DNA from: Variovorax sp. 54
GTDB taxonomy: Bacteria > Pseudomonadota > Gammaproteobacteria > Burkholderiales > Burkholderiaceae_C
Reading direction: 5' to 3'
Length of the DNA: 64,000 nt
NCBI RefSeq assembly: GCF_002754375.1
Contig: NZ_PEFF01000001.1
Location: forward strand, 3,799,501-3,863,500
The position numbers and the translations under genes were made by a program. Of the stretch, positions 8,894-16,256 are shown in pieces; position 1 is the stretch's first letter, and each line of letters starts with the position of its first letter. Below the pieces are notes generated by a model, which saw nothing but the letters and a program-made list of their open reading frames with translations, did not search any database and had not been told where the DNA came from.

Positions 8894-9934
8894 ATGCAGG
8901 TTTTCTTGCGTCGTTTCGGCAAATTCCTCCAGACCGGCCGCCGTGCGGCCCTGGCCTTTGCCGTGGGGCTGCCGCTGCTGGCCGCAGCCCAGGCGCCGGT
9001 CCCCCCAGCGGACGCGCCGGTGCGCTTCGGCATCCTGCCGTTGGGCGGTGCCTTCGAGTCGCGCAACGACTGGGACCCGCTGCTGGCCGAGCTCAGCCGC
9101 GCCATCCAGCGACCGGTGAGCGTGCTCTCGGTCAATTCGTATGAAGCGCTGGAGCAGGCCATCCAGCGCGGCGAGGTCGACATGGCGTTCCTCTCGGGAA
9201 AGATGGCGCTCGACGCCGTGACCCAGCAGCGCATGAAGGTCGTGGCCCAGGTCGTGCGGCACGACGGCCTGCCCGGCTACCGCGGCCTGCTGCTTACGCG
9301 CAAGGTGCCGCCCTTCAACACCTTGAAAGAACTGATCGACCAGCCCGAGCGCTGGCGCATCGCGCGCGGCGAGCGGCAGTCGGTGTCGGGCTTCATCGTG
9401 CCGCAGCTGCAGTTCTTTCTGCCGAACCACATCGTCATGGAGACGCGCTTCCTGAGCGAGGTTGTCGGCACGCACCAGGCCAACGCGCTGGCCGTGGCCA
9501 ACAACGAGGCCGACGTGGCCACCAACAACTCGGCCGATTTCGAGCGCTTCAAGATCCGCTTTCCGGCCGAGTCGCAGCGGCTGCAGGTGCTCTGGGAGTC
9601 GGAGCTGATCCCGCACGCGCAGATCGTCGTGCGCCGCGAGTACCCGCCCGAACTGCGCCTGCGCGTGCAGGCCTTCCTGGTTGCCTACGGCCGCGGCAAG
9701 GGGCCGCGCGGCGACGCCGAGCGCGTGGTGCTCAAGTCGCTGCACGACCTCGCGGGCTTCGTCGCTGCCGACAACAGCTCGCTGCTGCCCGCCGCCAAGC
9801 TCGCCTACCAGCTCGCGCTGCAGAACGCGAAGACCGCGCAATGGGTCAACGACGCGGCGCGGCAGGCGCGGCTGCAGCGGCTGGAGAACGGCTACGCCGA
9901 CCAGCTCGCCGTGCTGAAGGATGTGAGCCCTTGA
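8894..9934 (+). CDS. PhnD-like periplasmic binding protein (SBP2)
   Basis: This 346-residue protein belongs to the phosphate/phosphonate (PhnD-type) substrate-binding family. A signal peptide with core ALAFAVGLPLLAAAQA precedes the first lobe strand VRFGILPLGGAFES. Other family blocks are GEVDMAFLSGKMALDAV, GFIVPQLQFFLPN and NEADVATNNSADFER. ATG at 8894 is preferred; a TTG at 8876 is in frame but would put charged residues upstream of an already good signal peptide. It overlaps SBP3 by 4 bp. No ABC permease or ATPase is nearby. The divergent HK2 suggests it reports ligand to the kinase. Confidence 0.8.
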   Translation: MQVFLRRFGKFLQTGRRAALAFAVGLPLLAAAQAPVPPADAPVRFGILPLGGAFESRNDWDPLLAELSRAIQRPVSVLSVNSYEALEQAIQRGEVDMAFLSGKMALDAVTQQRMKVVAQVVRHDGLPGYRGLLLTRKVPPFNTLKELIDQPERWRIARGERQSVSGFIVPQLQFFLPNHIVMETRFLSEVVGTHQANALAVANNEADVATNNSADFERFKIRFPAESQRLQVLWESELIPHAQIVVRREYPPELRLRVQAFLVAYGRGKGPRGDAERVVLKSLHDLAGFVAADNSSLLPAAKLAYQLALQNAKTAQWVNDAARQARLQRLENGYADQLAVLKDVSP

Positions 9935-10959
9935 ACCGGCGCACCATGCTAGCGCTGGCCGCGTCGTCGCTGATGGCGCCATGGCTGGCTGCAGCGCAGC
10001 CTGCGCCTTCCGCGAAGGGCGCGCCGGCGATCAAGGAAGTGCGCTTCGGCGTGCTGCCGCTGGGCGGCACCGTCGAGTCGCGCGCCTTGTGGACACCGCT
10101 CATGGCCGACATGAGCCGTGCGCTGGGCCTGCCCGTCAGCGCGTACTCGGTGCCGTCGTACGAAGAGCTCGACCGTGCCATCGGCCGCGACGAGATCGAC
10201 ATGGCCTTTCTCTCCGCCAAGATGGCGCTCGACGCCGTCATGCAGCGGCGCATGAAAGTGGTGGCCCAGATCGCGCGGCGCGACGGCATGCCCGAGCACC
10301 GCGCCGTGCTGCTCGCGCGCAAGACCGGGCCGCTCAACACGCTCGAAGGCCTGCTGGCCCAGCCTGAACGCTGGCGGCTCGCGCGCGGCGACAGCCGCTC
10401 CGTCACCGGCTTCATCGTGCCGCAGAGCCAGATCTTTCTGCCGAACCAGATCGAAATGGAAACGCGCTTTCGCAGCGAGTTCGTCGGCACGCACCAGGCC
10501 ACCGCGCTGGCCGTGGCGAATGGCGACGCCGATGTCGCCACCAACAACACCACCGATCTCGAACGCTTCCGCCAGCAGTTCCCCGTCGAGGCTGCGCGGC
10601 TGCAGGTGATCTGGGAGTCCGAGCCGCCGCCGGGCGCGCCGATGGTGGTGCGCCGCGACTACCCGCCCGAGTTCCAGGCGAAGCTGCAGGGCTTCCTGAT
10701 TGGCTACGGAAAAGGCAAGGGAACGCGTGCCGATGCCGAGCGCGAGGTGTTGAAGGACTTGCGCGCGGCGTATGGGTATGTCGCGGCGGACGACAGTGCG
10801 CTGTTGCCGGAAGCGAAGCTTGAGTACCAGCTGGGCCGGCAGCGTGCGCTGTCGGCGTCGTGGGTCAATGATGCGGCGCGTGAGCTGCGGTTGCAGCGCA
10901 TCGAGAAGGCGTATGCGGCGCAGGTGGAGACGCTCAAGGCGTCGAGCGCATCCCGCTGA
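9931..10959 (+). CDS. PhnD-like periplasmic binding protein (SBP3), paralogue of SBP2
   Basis: The 342-residue protein is a close relative of SBP2 along its whole length (for example VRFGVLPLGGTVES, EIDMAFLSAKMALDAV, GDADVATNNTTDLER), so the pair arose by tandem duplication. I choose TTG at 9931 as the start. It overlaps the SBP2 stop (TTGA), has AAGGA 9 bp upstream, and yields an Arg-Arg-containing signal peptide beginning MNRRTMLALAASSLM; ATG at 9946 is the alternative. Third codon positions drift to G/T in the last 200 bp. Likely a second ligand sensor for HK2. Confidence 0.78.
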   Translation: MNRRTMLALAASSLMAPWLAAAQPAPSAKGAPAIKEVRFGVLPLGGTVESRALWTPLMADMSRALGLPVSAYSVPSYEELDRAIGRDEIDMAFLSAKMALDAVMQRRMKVVAQIARRDGMPEHRAVLLARKTGPLNTLEGLLAQPERWRLARGDSRSVTGFIVPQSQIFLPNQIEMETRFRSEFVGTHQATALAVANGDADVATNNTTDLERFRQQFPVEAARLQVIWESEPPPGAPMVVRRDYPPEFQAKLQGFLIGYGKGKGTRADAEREVLKDLRAAYGYVAADDSALLPEAKLEYQLGRQRALSASWVNDAARELRLQRIEKAYAAQVETLKASSASR

Positions 10960-10983
10960 GGCTCGGCCAGCGCAGGCCGTGCC

Positions 10984-11110
10984 CATGACAAATCACTCGC
11001 TTTGCGCGGGTATCTGAAGACACGTCGCGGCAGGCGACCATTGTTGTCAATGCAAACGCGTGGTGGCTTCCACACTGCGCGACCTCTTTCTGTGTGAAGG
11101 CTGCTGTCGA
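10984..11110 (+). repeat. Diverged direct repeat, copy 1 (upstream of the DUF2628 gene)
   Basis: This part of the 260-bp gene-free stretch 10960-11219 resembles 11611-11730. Both copies start CATGACAAATC, share an ATTGTTxTCAxTG block, then ACTGCGCGACCT, then an AAGG...GTCGA block. Copy 2 runs into the vgrG ribosome-binding site and start. Copy 1 is therefore probably the leftover 5' region of a lost vgrG or an upstream-region duplication. I see no gene in this stretch. Confidence 0.45.
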
Positions 11111-11219
11111 AGGCGTTCTTGTGGGCGGCTTCGTGCGGCTTGCGTTGTTCGTCGGAAAGAGGACGGGGCGCGAGCCCGCATCCGACAACGACGATCTCCA
11201 TCGGAAAGACAGTCACGGA

Positions 11220-11597
11220 ATGAAGACTTACAAGATATTCAAGGACCCTATCGGCGACACGCAAGCCATCAAGGACGGGTGGTGCTGGCCTGCTGCCATC
11301 TTTGGCGTGCTCTGGGCGCTGTTCAAGGGCTTGTGGTGGGTAGGGTTCGGTTGGTTGGCGATCGCCATATTCATCGTCGCGGCCGCGGACGATATCGGGA
11401 TATCCACTGTGAACGTGTTGATCAATCTGCTTTCGATCGTCGTGCCGGTGGGTTTCGGGTTTACCGGCAACGCATTGCACGCGCGTCAGCTCGTGCGCGA
11501 CGGCTATGAGCAGGTCGACGTGGTGGAGGCGACCAATGAAGCGAGCGCGTTGGCGCTCTATCGCTCGGCATCTGCAACGAAACCCGAGACGCTCTGA
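11220..11597 (+). CDS. DUF2628-type small membrane protein
   Basis: The 125-residue protein starts MKTYKIFKDPIGDTQAIKDG, and the DGWCWPAAIFGVLWALFKGLW region is typical of DUF2628 inner-membrane proteins. Hydrophobic segments lie at about residues 23-55 and 65-85. A short cytosolic tail has a VRDGYEQVDVVEATNEASAL segment. The ATG at 11220 is chosen because it begins the conserved motif; an upstream in-frame ATG at 11094 would add 42 unrelated residues. It stands alone between two diverged direct repeats, which suggests it came in or was duplicated with the effector island. Function unknown. Confidence 0.65.
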   Translation: MKTYKIFKDPIGDTQAIKDGWCWPAAIFGVLWALFKGLWWVGFGWLAIAIFIVAAADDIGISTVNVLINLLSIVVPVGFGFTGNALHARQLVRDGYEQVDVVEATNEASALALYRSASATKPETL

Positions 11598-11610
11598 GAA
11601 GAGTCGTTCG

Positions 11611-11730
11611 GCATGACAAATCCCACGCATCGCGAAGGCGGTGCGTGGAGTTTGACGATTGTTATCAGTGTGATTGCGAGCGTGCTCGCAAACTGCGCGA
11701 CCTGTTTTCCTCCCAAGGAAGTCGTCGATG
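11611..11730 (+). repeat. Diverged direct repeat, copy 2 (vgrG leader region)
   Basis: Second copy of the repeat described at 10984-11110. It includes the vgrG ribosome-binding site CAAGGAAG and ends at the vgrG start codon. Shared blocks are CATGACAAATC, ATTGTTxTCAxTG and ACTGCGCGACCT. A 67-codon frame from 11613 is open through it but looks fortuitous, because it ends inside vgrG in another frame. Confidence 0.45.
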
Positions 11731-12357
11731 CCGCGCACGCTGTCTGTTTCTTCTGCTGCGATCCCTGTTGTTCTTGGTCGGGCTGCACTGGAGCCCGTGC
11801 GGCTGTCGGGGCATGAGGGGCTGAACAGCCTCTTTGCCTACGAGCTGTTCCTCAAGACCCCGGATGTGCTGGGTCTGTATGGTGTTTCTTCTGGCGCCGA
11901 CTTTGATCTCGATGCGTTCATCGGCCGCGAGATCAGCTGCGAGATCGAACTCGATGGCTCTCCCCCTCGCCAGATCAACGCCCTGATCACCGATGCGGCG
12001 CTGTGGGGCGAAGAGGGCCGCCACGTCCAGTACAAGCTCACCCTGCGCCCCTGGCTGCACCTGGCCACCCTGCGCACCGACTGCAGGATCTTCCAGAACC
12101 TCAGCGTCGTTCAGATTCTCGATGGGCTGCTCTCAGGCTATGCCTTCCCCGTGGACAAGCGCCTGATCGAGCACTACCCGGTGCGCGACTACCAGACCCA
12201 GTTCAACGAGAGCGACTTCGCCTTCTTTGTCCGCCTGTGCCAGGAATGGGGCATCAGCTACCACTTTGAGCATTCGGACGGCAAACACCGCCTGGTGCTC
12301 TCGGATGCCATGGGGGCCTATGCAGCCGGCGATCCGCTGTACGAGCAGGTGGAATAG
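11728..12357 (+). pseudogene. VgrG N-terminal fragment (truncated tssI)
   Basis: Only the first 209 residues of a VgrG spike protein remain; complete VgrGs have 600-1000 residues, such as the 972-residue one at 39533. The fragment holds the gp27-like N-terminal region: LSGHEGLNSLFAYELFLKTP, IGREISCEIELDGSP, YQTQFNESDFAFFVRLCQEWGISYHFEH. It stops at TAG (12355-12357) shortly after the SDAMGAYAAGDPLYEQVE segment. The gp5-like OB-fold and needle are missing. AAGGAAG precedes the ATG at 11728. A deletion has joined it, out of frame, to the C-terminal part of an effector gene. It is unlikely to form a spike. Confidence 0.75.
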
Positions 12358-12397
12358 CGCCGAAGAAAGTGCACGTAAACAACGTGCCTACGCTGAC

Positions 12398-13540
12398 ATG
12401 CTGGCCGCGTTGGGAAAGATACCCAAGACCCTCGAGGGGAGTCAGACGCTGCTGGATGAAGGGGGTAAGGTTCTCGATCCCAAGGTGCCGCTTCTGCAGA
12501 AATTCAAGTCGCTTCAGACGATCGCGAAAACGGCTCGAGAGAACGTTCATTCGGTTTGGGCCATTGCTGTCTTGAACGCCGCCAAGAACATCGAGCCCTC
12601 AGCGCGGGAAGCTGCCTTTGCCAAGGCACAAGTCCTTCAGCTTTCGCATGGCTTGGGCCCTCGTGCGATTGACATGGTAAAGAAGGAAAAAATCGAACAC
12701 GATGAAGCCCTTCGCGCCAAGGGGCAGCGGGTCACGTACAGCAACAAACGCAATCCTGAGCCGGGCAGTCGAAGTTGGAACCGCAAGTACGCTGCTCAGG
12801 CGCGGAAACTGGAAATGCGGTTGGGGCGCATGGCTGAGGAGGGCAAGGCCTCTGCAGCAATTGGTCGGCGTATCCCAGTTGTGTTTGGCGCGGTGGAAAC
12901 GATGAGCTTGCTCATTTCGTTGCGGTGTGCGAATGAGCGAGGCGGCGATCCCAGGGCAGGGGCGGAGGCAGCCGCAGCGGTCTTTGCTGGCATGGGGGCG
13001 TGGAACAGCGCTCGAGCTGCGTACTACGAGAGCAACTTGTACAACCGCATCCAAGCGGATCTCTCTCGGATACTGCCTGAACGCTTGTCGGCGCTGAGCG
13101 CGGCAAGCGGGATAGATCTCCAGGCGTTGAAGACTGGGGCTGCGCACTATGTGGCCTTGGGAACACTGGTTGGCGTAGGGGTGGATCTTGTAGCCGCAAG
13201 AAAATCGGCCAAAGAAGATGAGCCGATCCTCGCCTATGCCTACATAGGAAGAGCTGTGGCTGCGAGTGCAATGGTCGTTGGAAGTATTGGGCAAGCCTAC
13301 AGGGCGCATCGGGTGATCGCGATCCTCGGGTTGTCATTCGAGCTCTTCAGGGCATCGAGTGCCGTAGGGCTTGCTGGCTCTTTGGCCATAACCTACGCGA
13401 TTGAAAAAATCAAGTCCTCCGAGTGGATTCGATGGCTCGAGGCGGGACCCTTCCGAAAGGAAGAAACCAAGAGAATCCCCTTCTCTAATGAAGATGCCAT
13501 GAAAGCTCAGTTGGCCAACGTTATTGCTGGATTGGAATAG
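12398..13540 (+). pseudogene. C-terminal fragment of a T6SS effector, BTH_I2691-like
   Basis: The open frame carries about 395 effector-like residues after the vgrG junction near 12358. The first usable ATG is at 12398, giving 380 residues. The N-half is charged and helical (ARENVHSVWAIAVLNAAKNI, KEKIEHDEALRAKGQRVTYS). The C-half has three hydrophobic stretches, around VALGTLVGVGVDLVA, AVAASAMVVGSIGQAY and SAVGLAGSLAITYAI, as in pore-forming-type effectors. It resembles the C-terminal region of the T6SS effector BTH_I2691 family, whose members are much longer; that assignment is from memory. GC is lower than in flanking genes. It is followed by DUF6708 genes, the usual partners. It could still be translated but lacks its delivery region. 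Confidence 0.5.
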
Positions 13541-13551
13541 GAGTTCGTGCT

Positions 13552-14682
13552 GTGTTCATATTTGAGGCAGCTTTCCAGAGTGAAAAACGAAGCCGAGGCA
13601 TTCGCTCAGCATTGAAATATTACGCAGATATTGCAGAGGAAACGCGACTCTATGATCCGAAAGAGGGAGCGAATCGACGAGAAGAATGCTCCCGCAAGCC
13701 AACGAGAAAGGAGCGGGTTGAGCAGGAGGTCTTCGCGCGACCGAGTTTTTCATCAGTGCGCGCAGTATTCGATTTCAACGAGCATTTCATCGAGTTGAGC
13801 AATTCAGGAGGGATGGCGCGCTCTTTGGCTTTGATGCTGTTGGTGCTGGCAACTACTCCCGGGATCTATCTCATCCATTCACTTGTGGCTGATGCCTTCG
13901 GAATCCTTTCGGGCACGTTCGAGGCGACACGCGATCGGATGATTGGCATGGGCATAGGGCTCGGATTTCTGATCTTCTCTCTTGCGCTTTTCTATTTCTT
14001 CTGGGGCGCAATCTTTGCTCCCGCATTTTTCACATCCCTGCGCGCCCGTTATCGTTTCAATCGGACGACGCGTACGGTCTATGTGCTGCGTCCCAAGAAG
14101 TACGGTGGCAATGCCGTTCTGGAGTGGGGCCGAGTGCAAGCGCATGTGAACTGGGTGCCACCCAGCGCCTGGACACCCTCCCAGATCGCGAACGACCCGG
14201 CAGCGCGAGAAGCGAGATCGTTGGAAGGACGTCGGACGCGATACCTTCTGCTGTACTGGCCTCCAATGGATGCCAACGATCCCGAGCGAAAAGGCGAAGA
14301 CGTCATCTGGGTCGGTGATGAAGGTGCCGGCGAATCGCTGTGGCAGTACATCCGCACCTACATGGAAGAAGGCATGAACAGCGTGCCTTGGCCTGGGGTG
14401 GACCACTGGCTGCGAAAGGGTTTCAGTGGCGCAAGCGAGCACCTTGAAGAAACCGTGATGCACCAGTCGCACGTGAACGACGATCTTGCAGGTGGTGGTA
14501 CGTCGACGGGAACCTACGTCAACTATGCCGCCAACCTACCTTGGGCACCGTTGAACAGCCTGGCCGAGCGGCTGTGCTACTGGCCGACTTTTCCCGAAGA
14601 GTGGAACAGTGACTGCGGTCAGAAGCGAAGAGAAAGCGGCATCGGGCCAGAGGAGCCGATGCGGTGGCCTGCCAAATTCTGA
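13552..14682 (+). CDS. DUF6708-type membrane protein, candidate T6SS immunity protein
   Basis: The 376-residue protein has two membrane segments: about residues 88-112 (SLALMLLVLATTPGIYLIHSL) and about 130-155 (MGIGLGFLIFSLALFYFFWG). A cytosolic C-terminal region follows, with RYRFNRTTRTVYVLRPKKYG and SLWQYIRTYMEEGMN, features shared with the gene at 14876. The start is GTG at 13552 because TAGGAG, overlapping the effector stop codon, lies 8 bp upstream; translation is therefore coupled to the effector fragment. DUF6708 proteins commonly follow BTH_I2691-type effectors and are presumed immunity proteins. This role is inferred, not shown. Confidence 0.6.
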   Translation: MFIFEAAFQSEKRSRGIRSALKYYADIAEETRLYDPKEGANRREECSRKPTRKERVEQEVFARPSFSSVRAVFDFNEHFIELSNSGGMARSLALMLLVLATTPGIYLIHSLVADAFGILSGTFEATRDRMIGMGIGLGFLIFSLALFYFFWGAIFAPAFFTSLRARYRFNRTTRTVYVLRPKKYGGNAVLEWGRVQAHVNWVPPSAWTPSQIANDPAAREARSLEGRRTRYLLLYWPPMDANDPERKGEDVIWVGDEGAGESLWQYIRTYMEEGMNSVPWPGVDHWLRKGFSGASEHLEETVMHQSHVNDDLAGGGTSTGTYVNYAANLPWAPLNSLAERLCYWPTFPEEWNSDCGQKRRESGIGPEEPMRWPAKF

Positions 14683-14750
14683 GTTGCAACGCAGACATGG
14701 AATGGACGCTCTTGGCGGCTGAGCTTCGAATGGATTGGGGGTGAAAGTTC

Positions 14751-14879
14751 ATGGTCAGCCAGGAAGTTGCGCGTTTGTTCAATTCGCACCCGGCCCCGCC
14801 GCTGGCGCCTCAGCTGCCACCGCGATCTCCGTCCGATCCACGGAATCCCATGAACGATGGCTTGGGAGACTACCAATGA
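14751..14879 (+). CDS. Small ORF (42 residues) overlapping the next gene by ATGA
   Basis: ATG at 14751 opens a 42-residue frame that begins MVSQEVARLFNSHPAPPLAP, is rich in proline, and ends LGDYQ. Its TGA (14877-14879) overlaps the ATG of the following DUF6708 frame, a stop/start overlap like many real junctions in this window. A purine-rich GGGGGTGAAAG lies a few bases upstream. No family is recognised. It may be the tail of a degraded effector or a genuine small protein. Confidence 0.35.
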   Translation: MVSQEVARLFNSHPAPPLAPQLPPRSPSDPRNPMNDGLGDYQ

Positions 14880-15882
14880 TTGGCGGCATCAACACCAGCG
14901 GGAGCAGCACCGACGAGGATCGCACCGATGGCAAGGTCATCGGGCTTGTGGAGCGCTATACCAACAAGAGAAAAAGTGTCACCGGAGCAGCCGGACACGG
15001 GAGAAAGCTCACAGGCGTCTACCCAGATGCCATCGAGTTTCAGAGGGTTTACCTGACGGGGGAGGTGGGTACTACCTGACGCATTGCTTCTTAACAGGTG
15101 TGCTTGGCACGTACTTGTTCACTGCGTTTGTGCTAGAGAGCGCGATAAGAAACGAAGCGTACGGAGGCATGGCCTTCGCCTACATCGGCTCCTGGTCCTT
15201 CTTTGCATTCTTCGCCTACCTCGAACTCTTCGCCCCCGCCGACAGCCCCCTCTACTTCGACCGCAAGCATCGCAAGGTCTACAAGGTCACCCAGTCCGGT
15301 GTCCGCCGCTGGCGCTTCTTCGGTCCTCGCAACTCCAGCCTCGTCGCTTACGACTGGGACTTGGTCGACGCCGAGCACCACACCACGCTGCAAGCCAGCA
15401 CCGCTACGGCCAGTCGTGTGCACCACCTTGTTTTCCTGGTGCGCAAGAGCAAGGATGACCCAACCATCATCGACAGCTTCACCTTCGCCAGCGTCGACTT
15501 CGTGCAAGCCCTGTGGGAGTACATCCGCCGCTACATGGAGCAAGGCGCTGCGCCGCTGGTGAAGGGTGAGTTCCCCCCGGTGTCGAACACTGGCGCGTAT
15601 GTGCCCTGGAGTGATTTCGGTGCGGTCGTCCCATTTCTTGACCAGCCGGGGCGTCGTTGGAAAGAACAGCCTTGGAAGACCTTGCTCAAGTACATCAGCA
15701 TGCCTGTCACAGTGCCGCTGTACATGCTGTGGTTGTTCTTCAACCGCCTGACCGTCTGGACCGCACAGAAGGTCGAGTGGCCCGAAGAGATCAAGCAAGC
15801 CATCGGTCGATTGATCAACGAGCTGGACCTTCGCGCCGACACCTGCCGCAGGCTGCGCCCTGGCCCACCACCGGAGGTTTGA
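14876..15882 (+). pseudogene. DUF6708 paralogue broken by a frameshift
   Basis: The N-terminal part, starting MIGGINTSGSSTDEDRTDGK at ATG 14876, is open until TGA at 15077-15079. The rest continues in another frame from about 15060, with LTHCFLTGVLGTYLFTAFVL as the first membrane segment and MAFAYIGSWSFFAFFAYLEL as the second. Family features follow: DSPLYFDRKHRKVYKVTQSG, then ALWEYIRRYMEQG. The shift falls in the G-rich stretch around 15057-15068, so a replication slip or a sequencing error are both possible. If intact it would have about 335 residues. It is a paralogue of the gene at 13552, and its C-terminus is duplicated downstream. Confidence 0.65.
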
Positions 15883-16046
15883 TGTATCAGGTATGGCTGT
15901 TCTTCAACCGCCTGACGGTGTGGACAGCGTAGAAAGTCGAGTGGCCGAAAGAGATTGAAGGCGCCATCGGCCGATTGATCACCGAACTCGACCTGCGCAC
16001 CAATACCTGCCGGAACTTGCGACCGGGCCCGCCGCCCCCCTTCTGA
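15882..16046 (+). pseudogene. Duplicated C-terminal scrap of the DUF6708 gene
   Basis: This frame reads WLFFNRLTVWTA, then TAG, then KVEWPKEIEGAIGRLITELD, and ends RNLRPGPPPPF. It matches the C-terminus of the preceding gene (WLFFNRLTVWTAQKVEWPEE ... RRLRPGPPPEV, about 15721-15870), with the Gln codon CAG changed to TAG. It is therefore a tandem partial duplication of about 150 bp that has acquired a nonsense mutation, or the end of a third immunity copy whose front was deleted. It is not expected to be functional. Confidence 0.75.
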
Positions 16047-16150
16047 TCGATCCTGGGCGCCAACGGCACTTTCCGGCCGCATCCTGTCAGAGCAGCGGGC
16101 CCTCGACCGCCCTCGCATCTACTCCCTTCGCCGTACCCCTCCCGCCCCAC

Positions 16151-16186
16151 CTAGGCCATTAGCTAGGCCTTAAGGCGGATTTGCCT
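16151..16186. promoter_or_regulatory. Short repeats and palindrome upstream of the T6SS operon
   Basis: The 210-bp gap between the DUF6708 scrap and tssK contains a direct repeat CTAGGCC (16151-16157 and 16163-16169), a perfect 10-bp dyad GCCTTAAGGC (16167-16176), and an AGGC...GCCT mini-hairpin. These AT-containing elements stand out in GC-rich surroundings and lie about 80 bp before the first T6SS gene. An operator or weak terminator is possible. I could not identify clear -35/-10 boxes. Confidence 0.3.
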
Positions 16187-16256
16187 CCCGCCCCCCGCGC
16201 CGGAAACTTCGTGTTTCTTCTTACTTCCCGGCACCCTTGCCGTAGACGGAGTGCGG

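Noticed and set aside
8732..9982. N-terminal extension of HK2 across the divergent SBP genes
   Set aside because: It is antisense to SBP2 and the intergenic region. The kinase begins naturally with a membrane segment at ATG 8731.
11613..11816. 67-codon ORF before the truncated vgrG
   Set aside because: It lies in the repeat/leader region, runs into vgrG in another frame and turns Cys-rich by chance there.
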